Below, one piece after another: positions 1-10,021 of a DNA stretch of 33,889 nt. Positions within the stretch are counted from its first letter, which is position 1. Each line of letters opens with the position of its first letter. The translations under genes were made by a program, and so were the position numbers. The DNA lies in contig CALXCG010000014.1 of assembly GCA_944386745.1 (NCBI GenBank), positions 1 through 33,889 on the forward strand, in the 5' to 3' direction. The notes under the pieces are model-generated. The model was not told where the DNA came from. It made no database searches and was given only the letters and a program-made list of their open reading frames with translations. The DNA is from an uncultured Clostridia bacterium (GTDB lineage: Bacteria; Bacillota; Clostridia; TANB77; CAG-508).

Positions 1-668
1 AAAAGTACAGATGGAACAATAGATATGGAAGTATTTGTAACATCAACAGGAACAAATACATATTACTTTGATAGATACATAGAAGGAATAGACACAAATA
101 AAAAATATTATTTTGAAATAGAATCAGGTGATCCAAGAAATGTATCAACAAGTAATAAGATGAATGTATGGTTTTCAGGAACAAAATTTGAAAATACAGT
201 AGTAGGAAAATATAAAGACAAAAGAATAAGACTAAAAGGACAAGAAATAACATTTGAAGAAGATACATATGTAGGAAATATAAACAGTGAATTAGTACAA
301 TTTAATGTAGGTCAATCAGGGGGAGCAACATATGTAAGTGGAGAACTAATCTATGTAGAATGGGTAGATGGAAAATCAACAGTGCCAGAAGTAGCGCCAA
401 AAATGAGATTCAAAAGTACAGATGGAACAATAGATATGGAAGTATTTGTAACATCAACAGGAACAAATACATATTACTTTGATAGATATATAGAAGGAAT
501 AGACACAAATAAAGAATACTATTTTGAAATAGAATCAGGTGATCCAAGAAATATATCAACAAGTAATAAAATGAATGTGTGGTTTTCAGGAACAAAATTT
601 GAAAACACAATAGTAGGAAAATATTATGATATGAATATTAAATTAGCAGGGCAAGAAATAACATTTGA
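1..668 (+). repeat. 411-bp direct repeat modules (copy set A)
   Basis: One partial copy and one complete copy (from about 264) of a coding repeat with a period of 411 bp. At DNA level they are almost identical to copies at about 4150-5780 and 9018-9833. Identity that includes synonymous positions points to recent duplication or gene conversion. Confidence 0.9.
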
Positions 669-753
669 AAGTATTGAAAAAAAGGGAGGTGAACTTGAAA
701 CAAAAGAAAATATTCAATTACAACAAGAAATAAATACAAAAGATGAAAAATAA
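1..753 (+). CDS. Surface module-repeat protein, 5'-truncated by window edge
   Basis: The reading frame is open from the first base of the window, so this is the C-terminal end of a longer gene. What remains is most of one copy and one whole copy of a module of about 137 residues with the landmarks INSELVQFNVGQSGG, YVEWVDGKSTVP, KSTDGT, TNTYYFDRYIEGID and YYFEIESGDP. These are followed by a hydrophilic tail rich in Glu, Lys and Gln. The same module occurs in the next two genes, so the protein is inferred to be secreted or surface-attached. The module looks beta-rich, with alternating hydrophobic residues, and I cannot name its family. The stop codon lies about 25 bases before the next gene, so the two are probably co-transcribed. 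The function of the missing N-terminal part cannot be seen. Confidence 0.85.
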   Translation, partial: KSTDGTIDMEVFVTSTGTNTYYFDRYIEGIDTNKKYYFEIESGDPRNVSTSNKMNVWFSGTKFENTVVGKYKDKRIRLKGQEITFEEDTYVGNINSELVQFNVGQSGGATYVSGELIYVEWVDGKSTVPEVAPKMRFKSTDGTIDMEVFVTSTGTNTYYFDRYIEGIDTNKEYYFEIESGDPRNISTSNKMNVWFSGTKFENTIVGKYYDMNIKLAGQEITFESIEKKGGELETKENIQLQQEINTKDEK

Positions 754-778
754 TTATAGAAAGGGGAAAATGTTAAAT

Positions 779-3700
779 ATGAAAAATAAAATAATAGGGA
801 GTATTTTAGTAATAATACTAGTTATGCAGATATTAATGCCATTAGTTTTAGGAGCACAAAGTGAACAAGTAGTTAATGATGAAGATATAGATGTTACAGA
901 AGATACTGTAGAAGACAAAAACGAAATTCAATTTGAAGATAGTAATTTAAAAGATTACATGATAAAAAATTATGATGCGGATGCAGACGGTGAAATAACC
1001 GAATATGACATGAATCAAATAACAGAAATCAATATTGATGAAAGTTTGACAAGTATCAAAGGATTAGAGTATTTAAAAAATGTAGAAACAATACGATTAT
1101 ATAATTGTTGTAGAGATATTTCTCCATTAACTAATCTTGAAAATTTAAAAACATTGTATTTAGGTGGAACAGATATAAATGTTGAACAATTAGGTGACTT
1201 TCCAAATTTAGAAAATTTATCAATTAGCATGTATTATATAGATTCAACAGATAATTATGATTATTCTAAAATAGCAGAATATACAAATTTAAAAGAATTA
1301 ACAATATCAAATAGTAAAGGGTTTGATTGTAGTATATTAGAAAATTTAAAAAACTTAGAAACATTATATTTACAAGGTGGAATTATAAAAAATTATGAGC
1401 AAATAGGAAATGTTCCAACTTTAAAAACATTATATATGACAAATATGAAAGGCATTGTTACAAATATAGAATTTATTTCTAATTTGACCAAACTTACAAC
1501 TCTAGATTTAAGAGATAATAATATAACAAATATTGAACCTTTAGAAAATTTAATGGAATTAACAAATGTTAATTTGACTCAGAATTCTATAAACCCTGAA
1601 GAAGAAGGAAATAAAAGAACAATAGAAGCATTAAAACAAAGAGATGTAAATTTAGTAATAGATGAATATGATAAAACAATAAATATTACATTTGTTGATG
1701 AAGAAATGAAAAAACAATTAATACAACAAGGGTATGACATAAATAAAGATAATGAATTATCAACATATGAAATGCAACAAATATATTCATTTACTAGCTA
1801 TACTGCAGGAATAAAATCTATAGAAGACTTAAAATATGCAACTAATTTAAATTATTTATCTTTGTTAGCATTAGAAGAAAACAAAATTGATATTACACCA
1901 CTTTCAAATCTAACAAACTTGCAAACAATAGAAATGACTGGATCTAATATTGAATGGGGAGATTTTTCAGCATTAAAAAATTTAACTAATTTAAAAAATC
2001 TAAAAATATCAATATATAGTTCAGCAGGACAAACAACGCAAACAACTATGGATTTCGAAGGACTAAAAGCAAATACTAATTTAGATACATTTAGTATAGC
2101 TGGAGATTATTTAAATATTTCAGATGCGTTGACATTAAATAATTTAAGAGAATTATCAATTACGCAACAATTAAGATATGTACAAGATGATATTATAGAT
2201 TTGACCCCTATAAAAGATTTTGAAAGATTAGAAAAACTTTATGTGTATGGTAATGTAAGTAATGTTAATAGTATATATGAAAATAATAATATAATAGATT
2301 TAACAATTAATGATGCAGATACAAATGATAAAAAAGCACTAGATGTTACTGGAATAGAGAATATGACTAATCTAAAAAATTTAAGTATAAGTGGATATTT
2401 AGAAGATGTTACATCTTTAAAACAATTAAACAATCTAGATAGATTTTCACTTACAAGTGGAACATGCTATGGAGAAAGCGGAGAAGTATATTGCTTAGAA
2501 GATGAAAAACTAGTGGATTTGGTACAGTCAATTGTTGCTAAAGAAATAAGATTAAGTGGAGCATATAAGGCACAAATTGGAAGATTCGAAAAAGGTAGAG
2601 AACAAACATTAGATTTAAAAAATGCAGGGAAACTATTAAATGCAATATCAACAGAAGGAAATAAACTATATGATAGTAATTATTCAGCTAATGTAGTTAA
2701 TTCATACTTAGGAAATGCAACAATAAGTACAGATAAAAAGATTGTATTAAAATGTGATGAAGTAGGAACACAAAGCAATCAATTGTATATAAATTCAAAT
2801 ATTTTTTCAGGAAATTTATACATTGATTGGCAAGTATATGAAAATGGAGATACAACAACTGAAATAGAAATAAAAGATAATAACTTAAAGAAATATTTAT
2901 TAGATAATTTCGATATAGACAATGATGATAGATTTACAGAAAATGATGCTATAAATATAGACACTATCAATATAAATAATATGCAAATATCAAACTTAGA
3001 GGGATTAGAAAGTTGCATAAATTTAAAAAATATATTTGCTGAAAATAACAATATAACAAGTTTAGAACCTTTAAGAAATTTAGAGAATTTAAAACAATTC
3101 AATTTTAATAATAATCAAATAAAAGATATATCACCATTGGCTAATAAAGACAAAATTACAGAAATATGTAGTATTGCAAATAATCTTATAGAAGATATAA
3201 CACCACTAAAAAGTGCTAAAAATAATTTATATAATTTATTTAATTTCGCAGGAAATTATGTGGATATATCTGATGGAACAGAAAATAGAAAAGCAATAGA
3301 AGGAAAAGCAGAAAACGATTTTGAATTAAAATATACGGTAACATTATTTGAAATGACACAAAAATATGGTTCTATAGATGAAAGAGATGATGTATTAGAC
3401 ATAAAAGATACTTTAAAACAAAAATTCATTGAATATGGAATAGACAAAAATAGTGATGGACAAATAACAAAGGGAGAATTAAATGATTTTAATTCAGAAG
3501 AAGTTTATGGAGAAGGCGGCACATATAACAATTACAAAATGGACTTATCTAATATGGAATTAGAAGATAAAGATATTGAATGTTTAAGCTATTTAAGTTG
3601 TATTTCTGAGTTAGATTTATCAAACAATAATTTAAGAGATGTATCACCTATAACATATATAAAAAATGTAAGAAAGTTAAACTTATCTAATAATAATGTT

Positions 3701-6202
3701 GATATTAATACTTTAACTAATAAAGGATATTTAATAGAAATAAACTTATCAAATAATAATATAACAGATATATCAGCATTAGATAAGTTAGGATATGATT
3801 CAGGTTTTTACGGATGGGGAGCTGGCGGAGACTCAGAATTAAGAACATTAAAAATAGATTTATCATATAATGATATAACAAATATAAATGTAATAAAAAA
3901 TATAAGAAGAATTGCAAAACTTGATTTATCACATAACAAGATTATTGATATTTCACCATTAAAAGATTATGACTTCTATTGTTATGAATATGATGGACAA
4001 GTAAATGAAATGCTTGAATATTTTGAAGGTATAGATGTTTCATATAATAATATAGATATTAACAAAGAAGGAAATAAACAAGCAATAAAAGTATTTGAAG
4101 ATAAAGGTGTAAAACTAATTTATGATAATCAAACAGTAACAAACCCAGATGAATATATAGGAGATATAAACAGTGAGTTAGTACAATTTAATGTAGGACA
4201 AGCAGGCGGAGCAACATATGTAAGTGGAGAAATAATATATGTTGAATGGGTAAATGGACAATCAACAGTACCAAAAGTAGCTCCAAAAATGAGATTTAAA
4301 AGTACAGATGGAACAGTGGATATGGAAGCATTTGTAACATCAACAGGAACGAATACCTATTACTTTGATAGATATATAGAAGGAATAGACACAAGCAAAA
4401 AATATTATTTTGAAATAGAATCAGGAGATCCAAACAATATTTCAACAAGTAATAAAATGAATGTATATTTTAGTGGAACAAAATTTGAAGATACAGTAGT
4501 AGGAAGATATAAATCCAAAAGAATAAGACTAAAAGGACAAGAAATAACATTTGAAGATGATACATATGTAGGAAATATAAATAGTGAATTAGTACAATTT
4601 AATGTAGGACAATCAGGCGGAGCAACATATGTAAGTGGAGAACTAATCTATGTAGAATGGGTAGATGGAAAATCAACAGTACCAGAGATAGCTCCAAAAA
4701 TGAGATTTAAAAGTACAGATGGAACAATAGATATGGAAGCATTTGTAACATCAACAGGAACAAATACATATTACTTTGACAGATACATAGAAGGAATAGA
4801 CACAAGCAAAAAATATTATTTTGAAATAGAATCAGGTGATCCAAGAAATGTATCAACAAGTAATAAAATGAATGTATATTTTAGTGGAACTAAATTTGAA
4901 GATACAGTACCAGGAAAATATAAAGATAAGAGAATAAGACTAAAAGGACAAGAAATAACATTTGAAGATGATACATATGTAGGAAATATAAATAGTGAAT
5001 TAGTACAATTTAATGTAGGACAATCAGGTGGCGCAACATATGTAAGTGGAGAAATAATCTATGTAGAATGGGTAGATGGAAAATCAACAGTACCAGAAGT
5101 AGCTCCAAAAATGAGATTCAAAAGTACAGATGGAACAATAGATATGGAAGCATTTGTAACATCAACAGGAACAAATACATATTACTTTGATAGATACATA
5201 GAAGGAATAGACACAAGTAAAAAATATTATTTTGAAATAGAATCAGGTGATCCAAGAAATGTATCGACAAGTAATAAAATGAATGTATATTTTAGTGGAA
5301 CAAAATTTGAAAACACAGTAGCAGGAAAATATAAAGATAAAAGAATAAGACTAAAAGGACAAGAAATAACTTTTGAAGATGATACATATGTAGGAAATAT
5401 AAATAGTCAATTAGTACAATTAAATGTAGGAGAAGCAAATGGAGCAACATATTTAAGTGGAGAAATAATCTATGTAGAATGGGTAGATGGAAAATCAACA
5501 GTACCAGAAGTAGCTCCAAAAATGAGATTCAAAAGTACAGATGGAACAGTAGATATGGAAGTATTTGTAACATCAACAGGAACAAACACATATTATTTTG
5601 ATAGATATATAGAAGGAATTTCTCTTGATAAACAATATTATTTTGAAATAGAATCAGGAGATAGCAGAAATATCTCAGAGAATAAGAAAATGACAGTCTT
5701 ATTCTTAGGCGAATTTGAAAATAAAATTATAGGTGCTTATGGAATAGAAAAAATGGTAGTTTTAGAAAATAATACAATAGTATTTAAGCCATTAGATAAA
5801 AGCTTTCCTGTAATTATGAATGCAAATGAACAAGAGACATTTGATTTAGTTAATCAACAAAGAATTGCTAATGGAGTTGCACCATTGCAAATAGATTCAA
5901 GATTACAATTATTAGCAAGAAAAAAAGCAGAAGATATGGTAGCAAATGGTTATTTTGACCATCAATCTCCAACATATGGTAGTCCTTTTGATATGATGAA
6001 TACAGCAGGAATATATTATTATACAGCTTCAGAAAATATTGCTGGTGGATATAGTAACAGTTTGGTTGTTACGTTATGGATGAATTCTACTGAAGGACAT
6101 AGAGAAAATATCTTAAATTCAAGTTTTAATTATACAGGTGTAGGAGTAGTTGAAGGTGGTCCATATGGAAGAATGTATGTACAAATATTTATAGGGGTCT
6201 AA
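779..6202 (+). CDS. Giant secreted LRR / EF-hand-like / CAP-domain surface protein
   Basis: A protein of about 1807 aa. The start at 779 is chosen because it gives a clean signal peptide (MKNKIIGSILVIILVMQI..., cleavage probably near VLGA-QS) and lies downstream of an AGGGG at 762-766. In-frame ATGs at 743 and 770 are alternatives. The N-terminal two thirds hold internalin-like leucine-rich repeats (LxxLxxLxLxxNxIxxIxPL). They are broken into blocks by four EF-hand- or dockerin-like acidic loops: DADADGEITEYD, DINKDNELSTYE, DIDNDDRFTEND and DKNSDGQITKGE. Four copies of the 137-aa module follow. The last ~130 residues are a CAP/SCP domain with the family signatures FDHQSP, ASENIA and EGHRENIL. 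Known CAP domains of this bacterial type are extracellular; their activity is mostly unknown. The protein probably binds ligands or host surfaces, which is inference. No LPXTG anchor is present. A terminator-like hairpin follows. Confidence 0.9.
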   Translation: MKNKIIGSILVIILVMQILMPLVLGAQSEQVVNDEDIDVTEDTVEDKNEIQFEDSNLKDYMIKNYDADADGEITEYDMNQITEINIDESLTSIKGLEYLKNVETIRLYNCCRDISPLTNLENLKTLYLGGTDINVEQLGDFPNLENLSISMYYIDSTDNYDYSKIAEYTNLKELTISNSKGFDCSILENLKNLETLYLQGGIIKNYEQIGNVPTLKTLYMTNMKGIVTNIEFISNLTKLTTLDLRDNNITNIEPLENLMELTNVNLTQNSINPEEEGNKRTIEALKQRDVNLVIDEYDKTINITFVDEEMKKQLIQQGYDINKDNELSTYEMQQIYSFTSYTAGIKSIEDLKYATNLNYLSLLALEENKIDITPLSNLTNLQTIEMTGSNIEWGDFSALKNLTNLKNLKISIYSSAGQTTQTTMDFEGLKANTNLDTFSIAGDYLNISDALTLNNLRELSITQQLRYVQDDIIDLTPIKDFERLEKLYVYGNVSNVNSIYENNNIIDLTINDADTNDKKALDVTGIENMTNLKNLSISGYLEDVTSLKQLNNLDRFSLTSGTCYGESGEVYCLEDEKLVDLVQSIVAKEIRLSGAYKAQIGRFEKGREQTLDLKNAGKLLNAISTEGNKLYDSNYSANVVNSYLGNATISTDKKIVLKCDEVGTQSNQLYINSNIFSGNLYIDWQVYENGDTTTEIEIKDNNLKKYLLDNFDIDNDDRFTENDAINIDTININNMQISNLEGLESCINLKNIFAENNNITSLEPLRNLENLKQFNFNNNQIKDISPLANKDKITEICSIANNLIEDITPLKSAKNNLYNLFNFAGNYVDISDGTENRKAIEGKAENDFELKYTVTLFEMTQKYGSIDERDDVLDIKDTLKQKFIEYGIDKNSDGQITKGELNDFNSEEVYGEGGTYNNYKMDLSNMELEDKDIECLSYLSCISELDLSNNNLRDVSPITYIKNVRKLNLSNNNVDINTLTNKGYLIEINLSNNNITDISALDKLGYDSGFYGWGAGGDSELRTLKIDLSYNDITNINVIKNIRRIAKLDLSHNKIIDISPLKDYDFYCYEYDGQVNEMLEYFEGIDVSYNNIDINKEGNKQAIKVFEDKGVKLIYDNQTVTNPDEYIGDINSELVQFNVGQAGGATYVSGEIIYVEWVNGQSTVPKVAPKMRFKSTDGTVDMEAFVTSTGTNTYYFDRYIEGIDTSKKYYFEIESGDPNNISTSNKMNVYFSGTKFEDTVVGRYKSKRIRLKGQEITFEDDTYVGNINSELVQFNVGQSGGATYVSGELIYVEWVDGKSTVPEIAPKMRFKSTDGTIDMEAFVTSTGTNTYYFDRYIEGIDTSKKYYFEIESGDPRNVSTSNKMNVYFSGTKFEDTVPGKYKDKRIRLKGQEITFEDDTYVGNINSELVQFNVGQSGGATYVSGEIIYVEWVDGKSTVPEVAPKMRFKSTDGTIDMEAFVTSTGTNTYYFDRYIEGIDTSKKYYFEIESGDPRNVSTSNKMNVYFSGTKFENTVAGKYKDKRIRLKGQEITFEDDTYVGNINSQLVQLNVGEANGATYLSGEIIYVEWVDGKSTVPEVAPKMRFKSTDGTVDMEVFVTSTGTNTYYFDRYIEGISLDKQYYFEIESGDSRNISENKKMTVLFLGEFENKIIGAYGIEKMVVLENNTIVFKPLDKSFPVIMNANEQETFDLVNQQRIANGVAPLQIDSRLQLLARKKAEDMVANGYFDHQSPTYGSPFDMMNTAGIYYYTASENIAGGYSNSLVVTLWMNSTEGHRENILNSSFNYTGVGVVEGGPYGRMYVQIFIGV
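4150..5790 (+). repeat. 411-bp direct repeat modules (copy set B, four copies)
   Basis: Four tandem modules inside the LRR/CAP gene. The same boundary codons (TYVGNINS) recur at 4561, 4972 and 5383, which is exactly 411 bp apart. Copies 2 and 3 are almost identical in DNA. The fourth diverges towards its 3' end (SLDKQYYFEIESGDSRNISENK), where it joins the CAP domain. Confidence 0.9.
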
Positions 6203-6216
6203 GATATATAAATGAT

Positions 6217-6272
6217 TTAATTCCGAGAATATTAAGAATAAAATTTATCTTAATATGCTCGGAATTATTGTA
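6217..6272 (+). terminator. Probable terminator after LRR/CAP gene
   Basis: The inverted repeat AATTCCGAG (6219-6227) / CTCGGAATT (6258-6266) is extended inward by AATATTAAGA-like pairing. It starts 15 bases after the stop codon. The U-tract is weak (TATTGTATT). Confidence 0.7.
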
Positions 6273-6350
6273 TTAAACAATAAGTTACTGAAAATACACG
6301 ATTTGCTTGAAAAATGGGATATTTTGTATGTAAAAATTGCATGAAAAATA

Positions 6351-6379
6351 TTGAAAAATGTATTAATTTGTTATATACT
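6351..6379 (+). promoter_or_regulatory. Sigma-A-type promoter of glucosaminidase gene
   Basis: TTGAAA (6351-6356), a 17-bp spacer and TATACT (6374-6379) lie about 30 bases before the start codon. The gene therefore has its own promoter behind the upstream terminator. Confidence 0.7.
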
Positions 6380-6410
6380 TGAAAAGAAAATTAAATAAAG
6401 AGGTGTACAC

Positions 6411-9400
6411 ATGAAAAAATTAAGATTACCAATAAAATTATTAATAATTTTATTTGCAGTTTTTATGATAGGGATAGTGAGTGAAAAATTAAATACTACA
6501 TATGCTGCTTCTACCAGTTATGATATAAATGCAATTGATGAGTCAAAATACCCAGGGTATAAAAATGCACTACAGAATTTACAGGCACAGTATCCGAATT
6601 GGAAAATAAAACTTTTATATACTGGACTAGATTGGAATAGTGTAATTGCAGGAGAATATGGTGGACATGGTGGTAGTCCTATAAATTTGATTTATGATAC
6701 ATATAGTGGAGAATGGGTATGTCCAATTTGTGGGTATACTAGATATGATTTATCAAAAAGATGGTATTGTGCATCTAAAGAGACAATAGCATATATGATG
6801 GATCCAAGAAATAGCTTGACTTCTGATTATATTTTTCAGTTTCAAGATTTATCATCTACAGTAGGAGATAGAGATGCTATAAAAAAGATGCTTCAAGGAA
6901 CTTTTTTAGCAACTAAAGAATCATATATAGATGCTATAATGCAAGCATCTCAGGAAAGTGGAATAAGTCCATTTCATATTGTTGCTAGAATTAAACAAGA
7001 ACAAGGAGCCGATGGTGGTGGAGCTTTAAATGGTTATGTATATATAACGGAAACAGGAGAAAGAGTTGTAGTATATAATTTATTTAATATAAAGGCAAGT
7101 GGAAATGATACACAAGCTGGACTATTAGCTGGTGCTAAATATGCATATGAACATGGATGGTTTTCAGTAGAAGCTTCAATTATAGGTGGAGCACAGTTTA
7201 TAAAAGACGGTTATATGACTGCTGGACAGACTACATTATATTTCCAAAAATTTGATGTTATAGAACAAGGTGGATATTATAATAATCAATATATGCAAAA
7301 TGTCAGAGCAGCAAATGATGAAGGAAATACTATGTATCAAGCATATAGAAACAATGGAATTTTAAGTAGTTCATTTGAATTTGTAATACCATTATATGAA
7401 AATATGCCTACATCTCCATGCCCAAGACCATTAAATGATAATGATAAATATGAAGGAACTATCTCAAGTGAAGTAACATCATTTAATATCGCAAAAAATG
7501 GTAGTGGTTCAGAATATCTTACAGGTAATATTATAATAGTTGAATGGATTAATGGAAGATCTACAGTTCCAAGGACAGTACCAAGAATGACATTAGAATC
7601 AACTGATGGTACAATTATCAAAGAATTATTTGTTAGTCAAGTATCAGGAAATACATATTATTTTGATGGATACATTGCAGGACTAGATAAAACAAAAAGA
7701 TATATAATCAAAGCAGAATTAACTGAAGGAGTAAATATATCTGAAAATAAATCTATGAGAGTAAGTTTGCCTAGCATGACATTTAAAAATAGCACATGCT
7801 ATATATCAAATAATCTATTATGTTTAGGAACATATGAAGGTAGATTGACACATGAATTACATACTATTAATTTAAATAAATCTGATACGGGTGCATATTA
7901 TATAAGTGGAAATGTAATGCTGATAGAATGGATAAATGATTTATCAACAGTACCTTCAGAAGTACCAAAAATGACATTAGTATCAACTGATGGTACGGTA
8001 AATGAAGAAATGTTTGTAAAATACGATTCTTTGAATAATTACTATTTTGATAAATTTATAGATGGTGTTGATACTAACAAAACATATCAAATAAAAATAG
8101 AATTATCAGAAGAAAATAACGTTTCAAATAATAAAACAAATATTTTAGGATTGACTGATTCAACATTAGGAAAATTTAAATATAAAGATCTACTAATAGA
8201 AAAAGGAAATATATGCTTTAAATATGAAGGTAGCATAGAAAATGAAATTCAAGAAATAGCTTTACATGAAGTAAGTCAAACAAGTCATTATATTAGTGGA
8301 AAGGTAAAAGTAACTGAAAATGTAGCAGGAGAAACTGTAAATCCAGAGACAGTTCCTACAGTTACAATAGAATCAACAGATGGAAAAGTTAAAGAAACAC
8401 TATTTTCTAAACAAGATTCAGGAAATATATACTATTTTGATGGATATATTGATGGTTTAGATAGAAATAAAGAATATCAAATTTATGTTGAACTAACAGA
8501 AGCAAGCAATGTAGGAACAAATAAAAGAGCAATTGTAGAAATTTCAAATAGAACATTAGGAACAGTAGGAAAAGTAGATTTAATTGTTAAAGATAATAAG
8601 TTAAAATATCAATATGATGGAGGACTTACAAATGAATTAAATAAATTAACATTAAATCAAACAACTGAAGGTGGCTATTATATAAGTGGAGAGATAGTAG
8701 CGATTGAATGGGTAGATGGAAAATCAACAGTACCAATTGATACACCTAAAATTACTTTAGTAAGCACAGATGGAAAAGTATCTATGGAAGCATTTGTAAC
8801 ACCAACAGGAACAAATACATATTATTTTGACAGATTCATTGATGGCATAGACACAACTAAACAATATCAATTCAAAATTGAGCTAACAACTGAATATAAT
8901 ATTTCAACAAGTAAAGTTAATACAGTAGATTTTTCTAAGTTCCAAGGAGAACTAGGAGAATATAGAATGTATAAAGTTACAACAAATAAAAATACTATTA
9001 CTTTTAAAGATGACACTTATATAGGAAATATAAATAGTGAATTAGTGCAATTTAATGTAGGGCAATCAGGAGGAGCTACATATGTAAGTGGAGAACTAAT
9101 CTATGTAGAATGGGTAGATGGAAAATCAACAGTACCAGAAGTAGCTCCAAAGATGAGATTTAAAAGTACAGATGGAACAGTAGATATGGAAGCATTTGTA
9201 ACATCAACAGGAACAAACACATATTACTTTGATAGATACATAGAAGGAATAGACACAAGCAAAAAATACTATTTTGAGATAGAATCAGGTGATCCAAGAA
9301 ATGTATCAACAAGCAACAAAATGAATGTATGGTTTTCAGGAACAAAATTTGAAAATACAGTAGTAGGAAAATATAAAGGTAAAAGAATAAGATTAAAAGG

Positions 9401-9836
9401 ACAAGAAATAACGTTTGAAGACGATACATATGTAGGAAATATAAATAGTGAATTAGTACAATTTAGTATAGGACAATCAGGAGGAGCAACATATGTAAGT
9501 GGAGAACTAATCTATGTAGAATGGGTAAATGGAAAATCAACAGTACCAGAAGTAGCTCCAAAAATGAGATTTAAAAGTACAGATGGAACAGTAGATATGG
9601 AAGCATTTGTAACATCAACAGGAACAAATACGTATTACTTTGATAGATATATAGAGGGAATAGACACAAGCAAACAATACTATTTTGAAATAGAATCAGG
9701 AGATCCAAGAAATGTATCAACAAGCAATAAAATGAATGTATGGTTTTCAGGCACAAAATTTGAAAATACTATAGTAGGAAAATATTATGACATGAATATT
9801 AGATTATCAGGTCAAAAAATACTATTTGAAAAATAA
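6411..9836 (+). CDS. Secreted glucosaminidase-like protein with six C-terminal modules
   Basis: 1141 aa, with GAGGTG upstream of the ATG. Residues 1-33 are a signal peptide (KLPIKLLIILFAVFMIG-type core, cleavage near TYA-AS). Residues ~40-330 resemble the endo-beta-N-acetylglucosaminidase (LytG/GH73-like) surface proteins of Clostridia. They include YPNWKIKLLYTGLDW, then ASQESGISPFHIVARIKQEQG with candidate acidic catalytic residues, then YNLFNIKA and AYEHGWFS. A four-cysteine knuckle-like segment (CPICGY ... WYC) sits between them. Six 137-aa-type modules follow from about residue 345. The first four are strongly diverged, while the last two are nearly identical to those of the two upstream genes. 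The likely role is peptidoglycan remodelling at the cell wall, with the modules serving as wall- or ligand-binding units. The domain call is by motif only. A strong terminator follows. Confidence 0.85.
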   Translation: MKKLRLPIKLLIILFAVFMIGIVSEKLNTTYAASTSYDINAIDESKYPGYKNALQNLQAQYPNWKIKLLYTGLDWNSVIAGEYGGHGGSPINLIYDTYSGEWVCPICGYTRYDLSKRWYCASKETIAYMMDPRNSLTSDYIFQFQDLSSTVGDRDAIKKMLQGTFLATKESYIDAIMQASQESGISPFHIVARIKQEQGADGGGALNGYVYITETGERVVVYNLFNIKASGNDTQAGLLAGAKYAYEHGWFSVEASIIGGAQFIKDGYMTAGQTTLYFQKFDVIEQGGYYNNQYMQNVRAANDEGNTMYQAYRNNGILSSSFEFVIPLYENMPTSPCPRPLNDNDKYEGTISSEVTSFNIAKNGSGSEYLTGNIIIVEWINGRSTVPRTVPRMTLESTDGTIIKELFVSQVSGNTYYFDGYIAGLDKTKRYIIKAELTEGVNISENKSMRVSLPSMTFKNSTCYISNNLLCLGTYEGRLTHELHTINLNKSDTGAYYISGNVMLIEWINDLSTVPSEVPKMTLVSTDGTVNEEMFVKYDSLNNYYFDKFIDGVDTNKTYQIKIELSEENNVSNNKTNILGLTDSTLGKFKYKDLLIEKGNICFKYEGSIENEIQEIALHEVSQTSHYISGKVKVTENVAGETVNPETVPTVTIESTDGKVKETLFSKQDSGNIYYFDGYIDGLDRNKEYQIYVELTEASNVGTNKRAIVEISNRTLGTVGKVDLIVKDNKLKYQYDGGLTNELNKLTLNQTTEGGYYISGEIVAIEWVDGKSTVPIDTPKITLVSTDGKVSMEAFVTPTGTNTYYFDRFIDGIDTTKQYQFKIELTTEYNISTSKVNTVDFSKFQGELGEYRMYKVTTNKNTITFKDDTYIGNINSELVQFNVGQSGGATYVSGELIYVEWVDGKSTVPEVAPKMRFKSTDGTVDMEAFVTSTGTNTYYFDRYIEGIDTSKKYYFEIESGDPRNVSTSNKMNVWFSGTKFENTVVGKYKGKRIRLKGQEITFEDDTYVGNINSELVQFSIGQSGGATYVSGELIYVEWVNGKSTVPEVAPKMRFKSTDGTVDMEAFVTSTGTNTYYFDRYIEGIDTSKQYYFEIESGDPRNVSTSNKMNVWFSGTKFENTIVGKYYDMNIRLSGQKILFEK
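9018..9833 (+). repeat. 411-bp direct repeat modules (copy set C, two copies)
   Basis: The last two modules of the glucosaminidase gene share the 411-bp period (TYIGNINS at 9015 and TYVGNINS at 9426). At DNA level they are much closer to copy sets A and B than to the four modules just upstream in the same gene. Confidence 0.88.
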
Positions 9837-9894
9837 TGATTTAGGTTTGATTACATTAATTTAAACATAGATAAAATAGATGATTAGTATGATC

Positions 9895-9949
9895 AAGAAA
9901 AATTGCGAAAAAGTAGTATAATAATTACTTTTGGCGCAATTTTTTCTTT
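9895..9949 (+). terminator. Strong intrinsic terminator
   Basis: A long stem begins with AAGAAAAATTGCG (9895-9907) pairing with CGCAATTTTTTCTT (9935-9948). It is extended inward by AAAAGTA/TACTTTT and contains a T6 run. It separates the surface-protein block from the ABC transporter operon. Confidence 0.85.
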
Positions 9950-9957
9950 AAATCTAT

Positions 9958-9985
9958 TTGACATCAATAGAATTTATGATATAAT
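9958..9985 (+). promoter_or_regulatory. Sigma-A-type promoter of ABC transporter operon
   Basis: TTGACA (9958-9963), a 16-bp spacer and TATAAT (9980-9985) are both perfect consensus hexamers. They lie directly after the terminator and 36 bases before the ABC ATPase gene. Confidence 0.85.
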
Positions 9986-10021
9986 TACACCAAAACAAAA
10001 ATACACAAAAGGAGCAATAAA

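Noticed and set aside
264-5790. CRISPR array or non-coding tandem repeat
   Set aside because: The repeats are 411 bp, continuous, in frame and encode a protein module.
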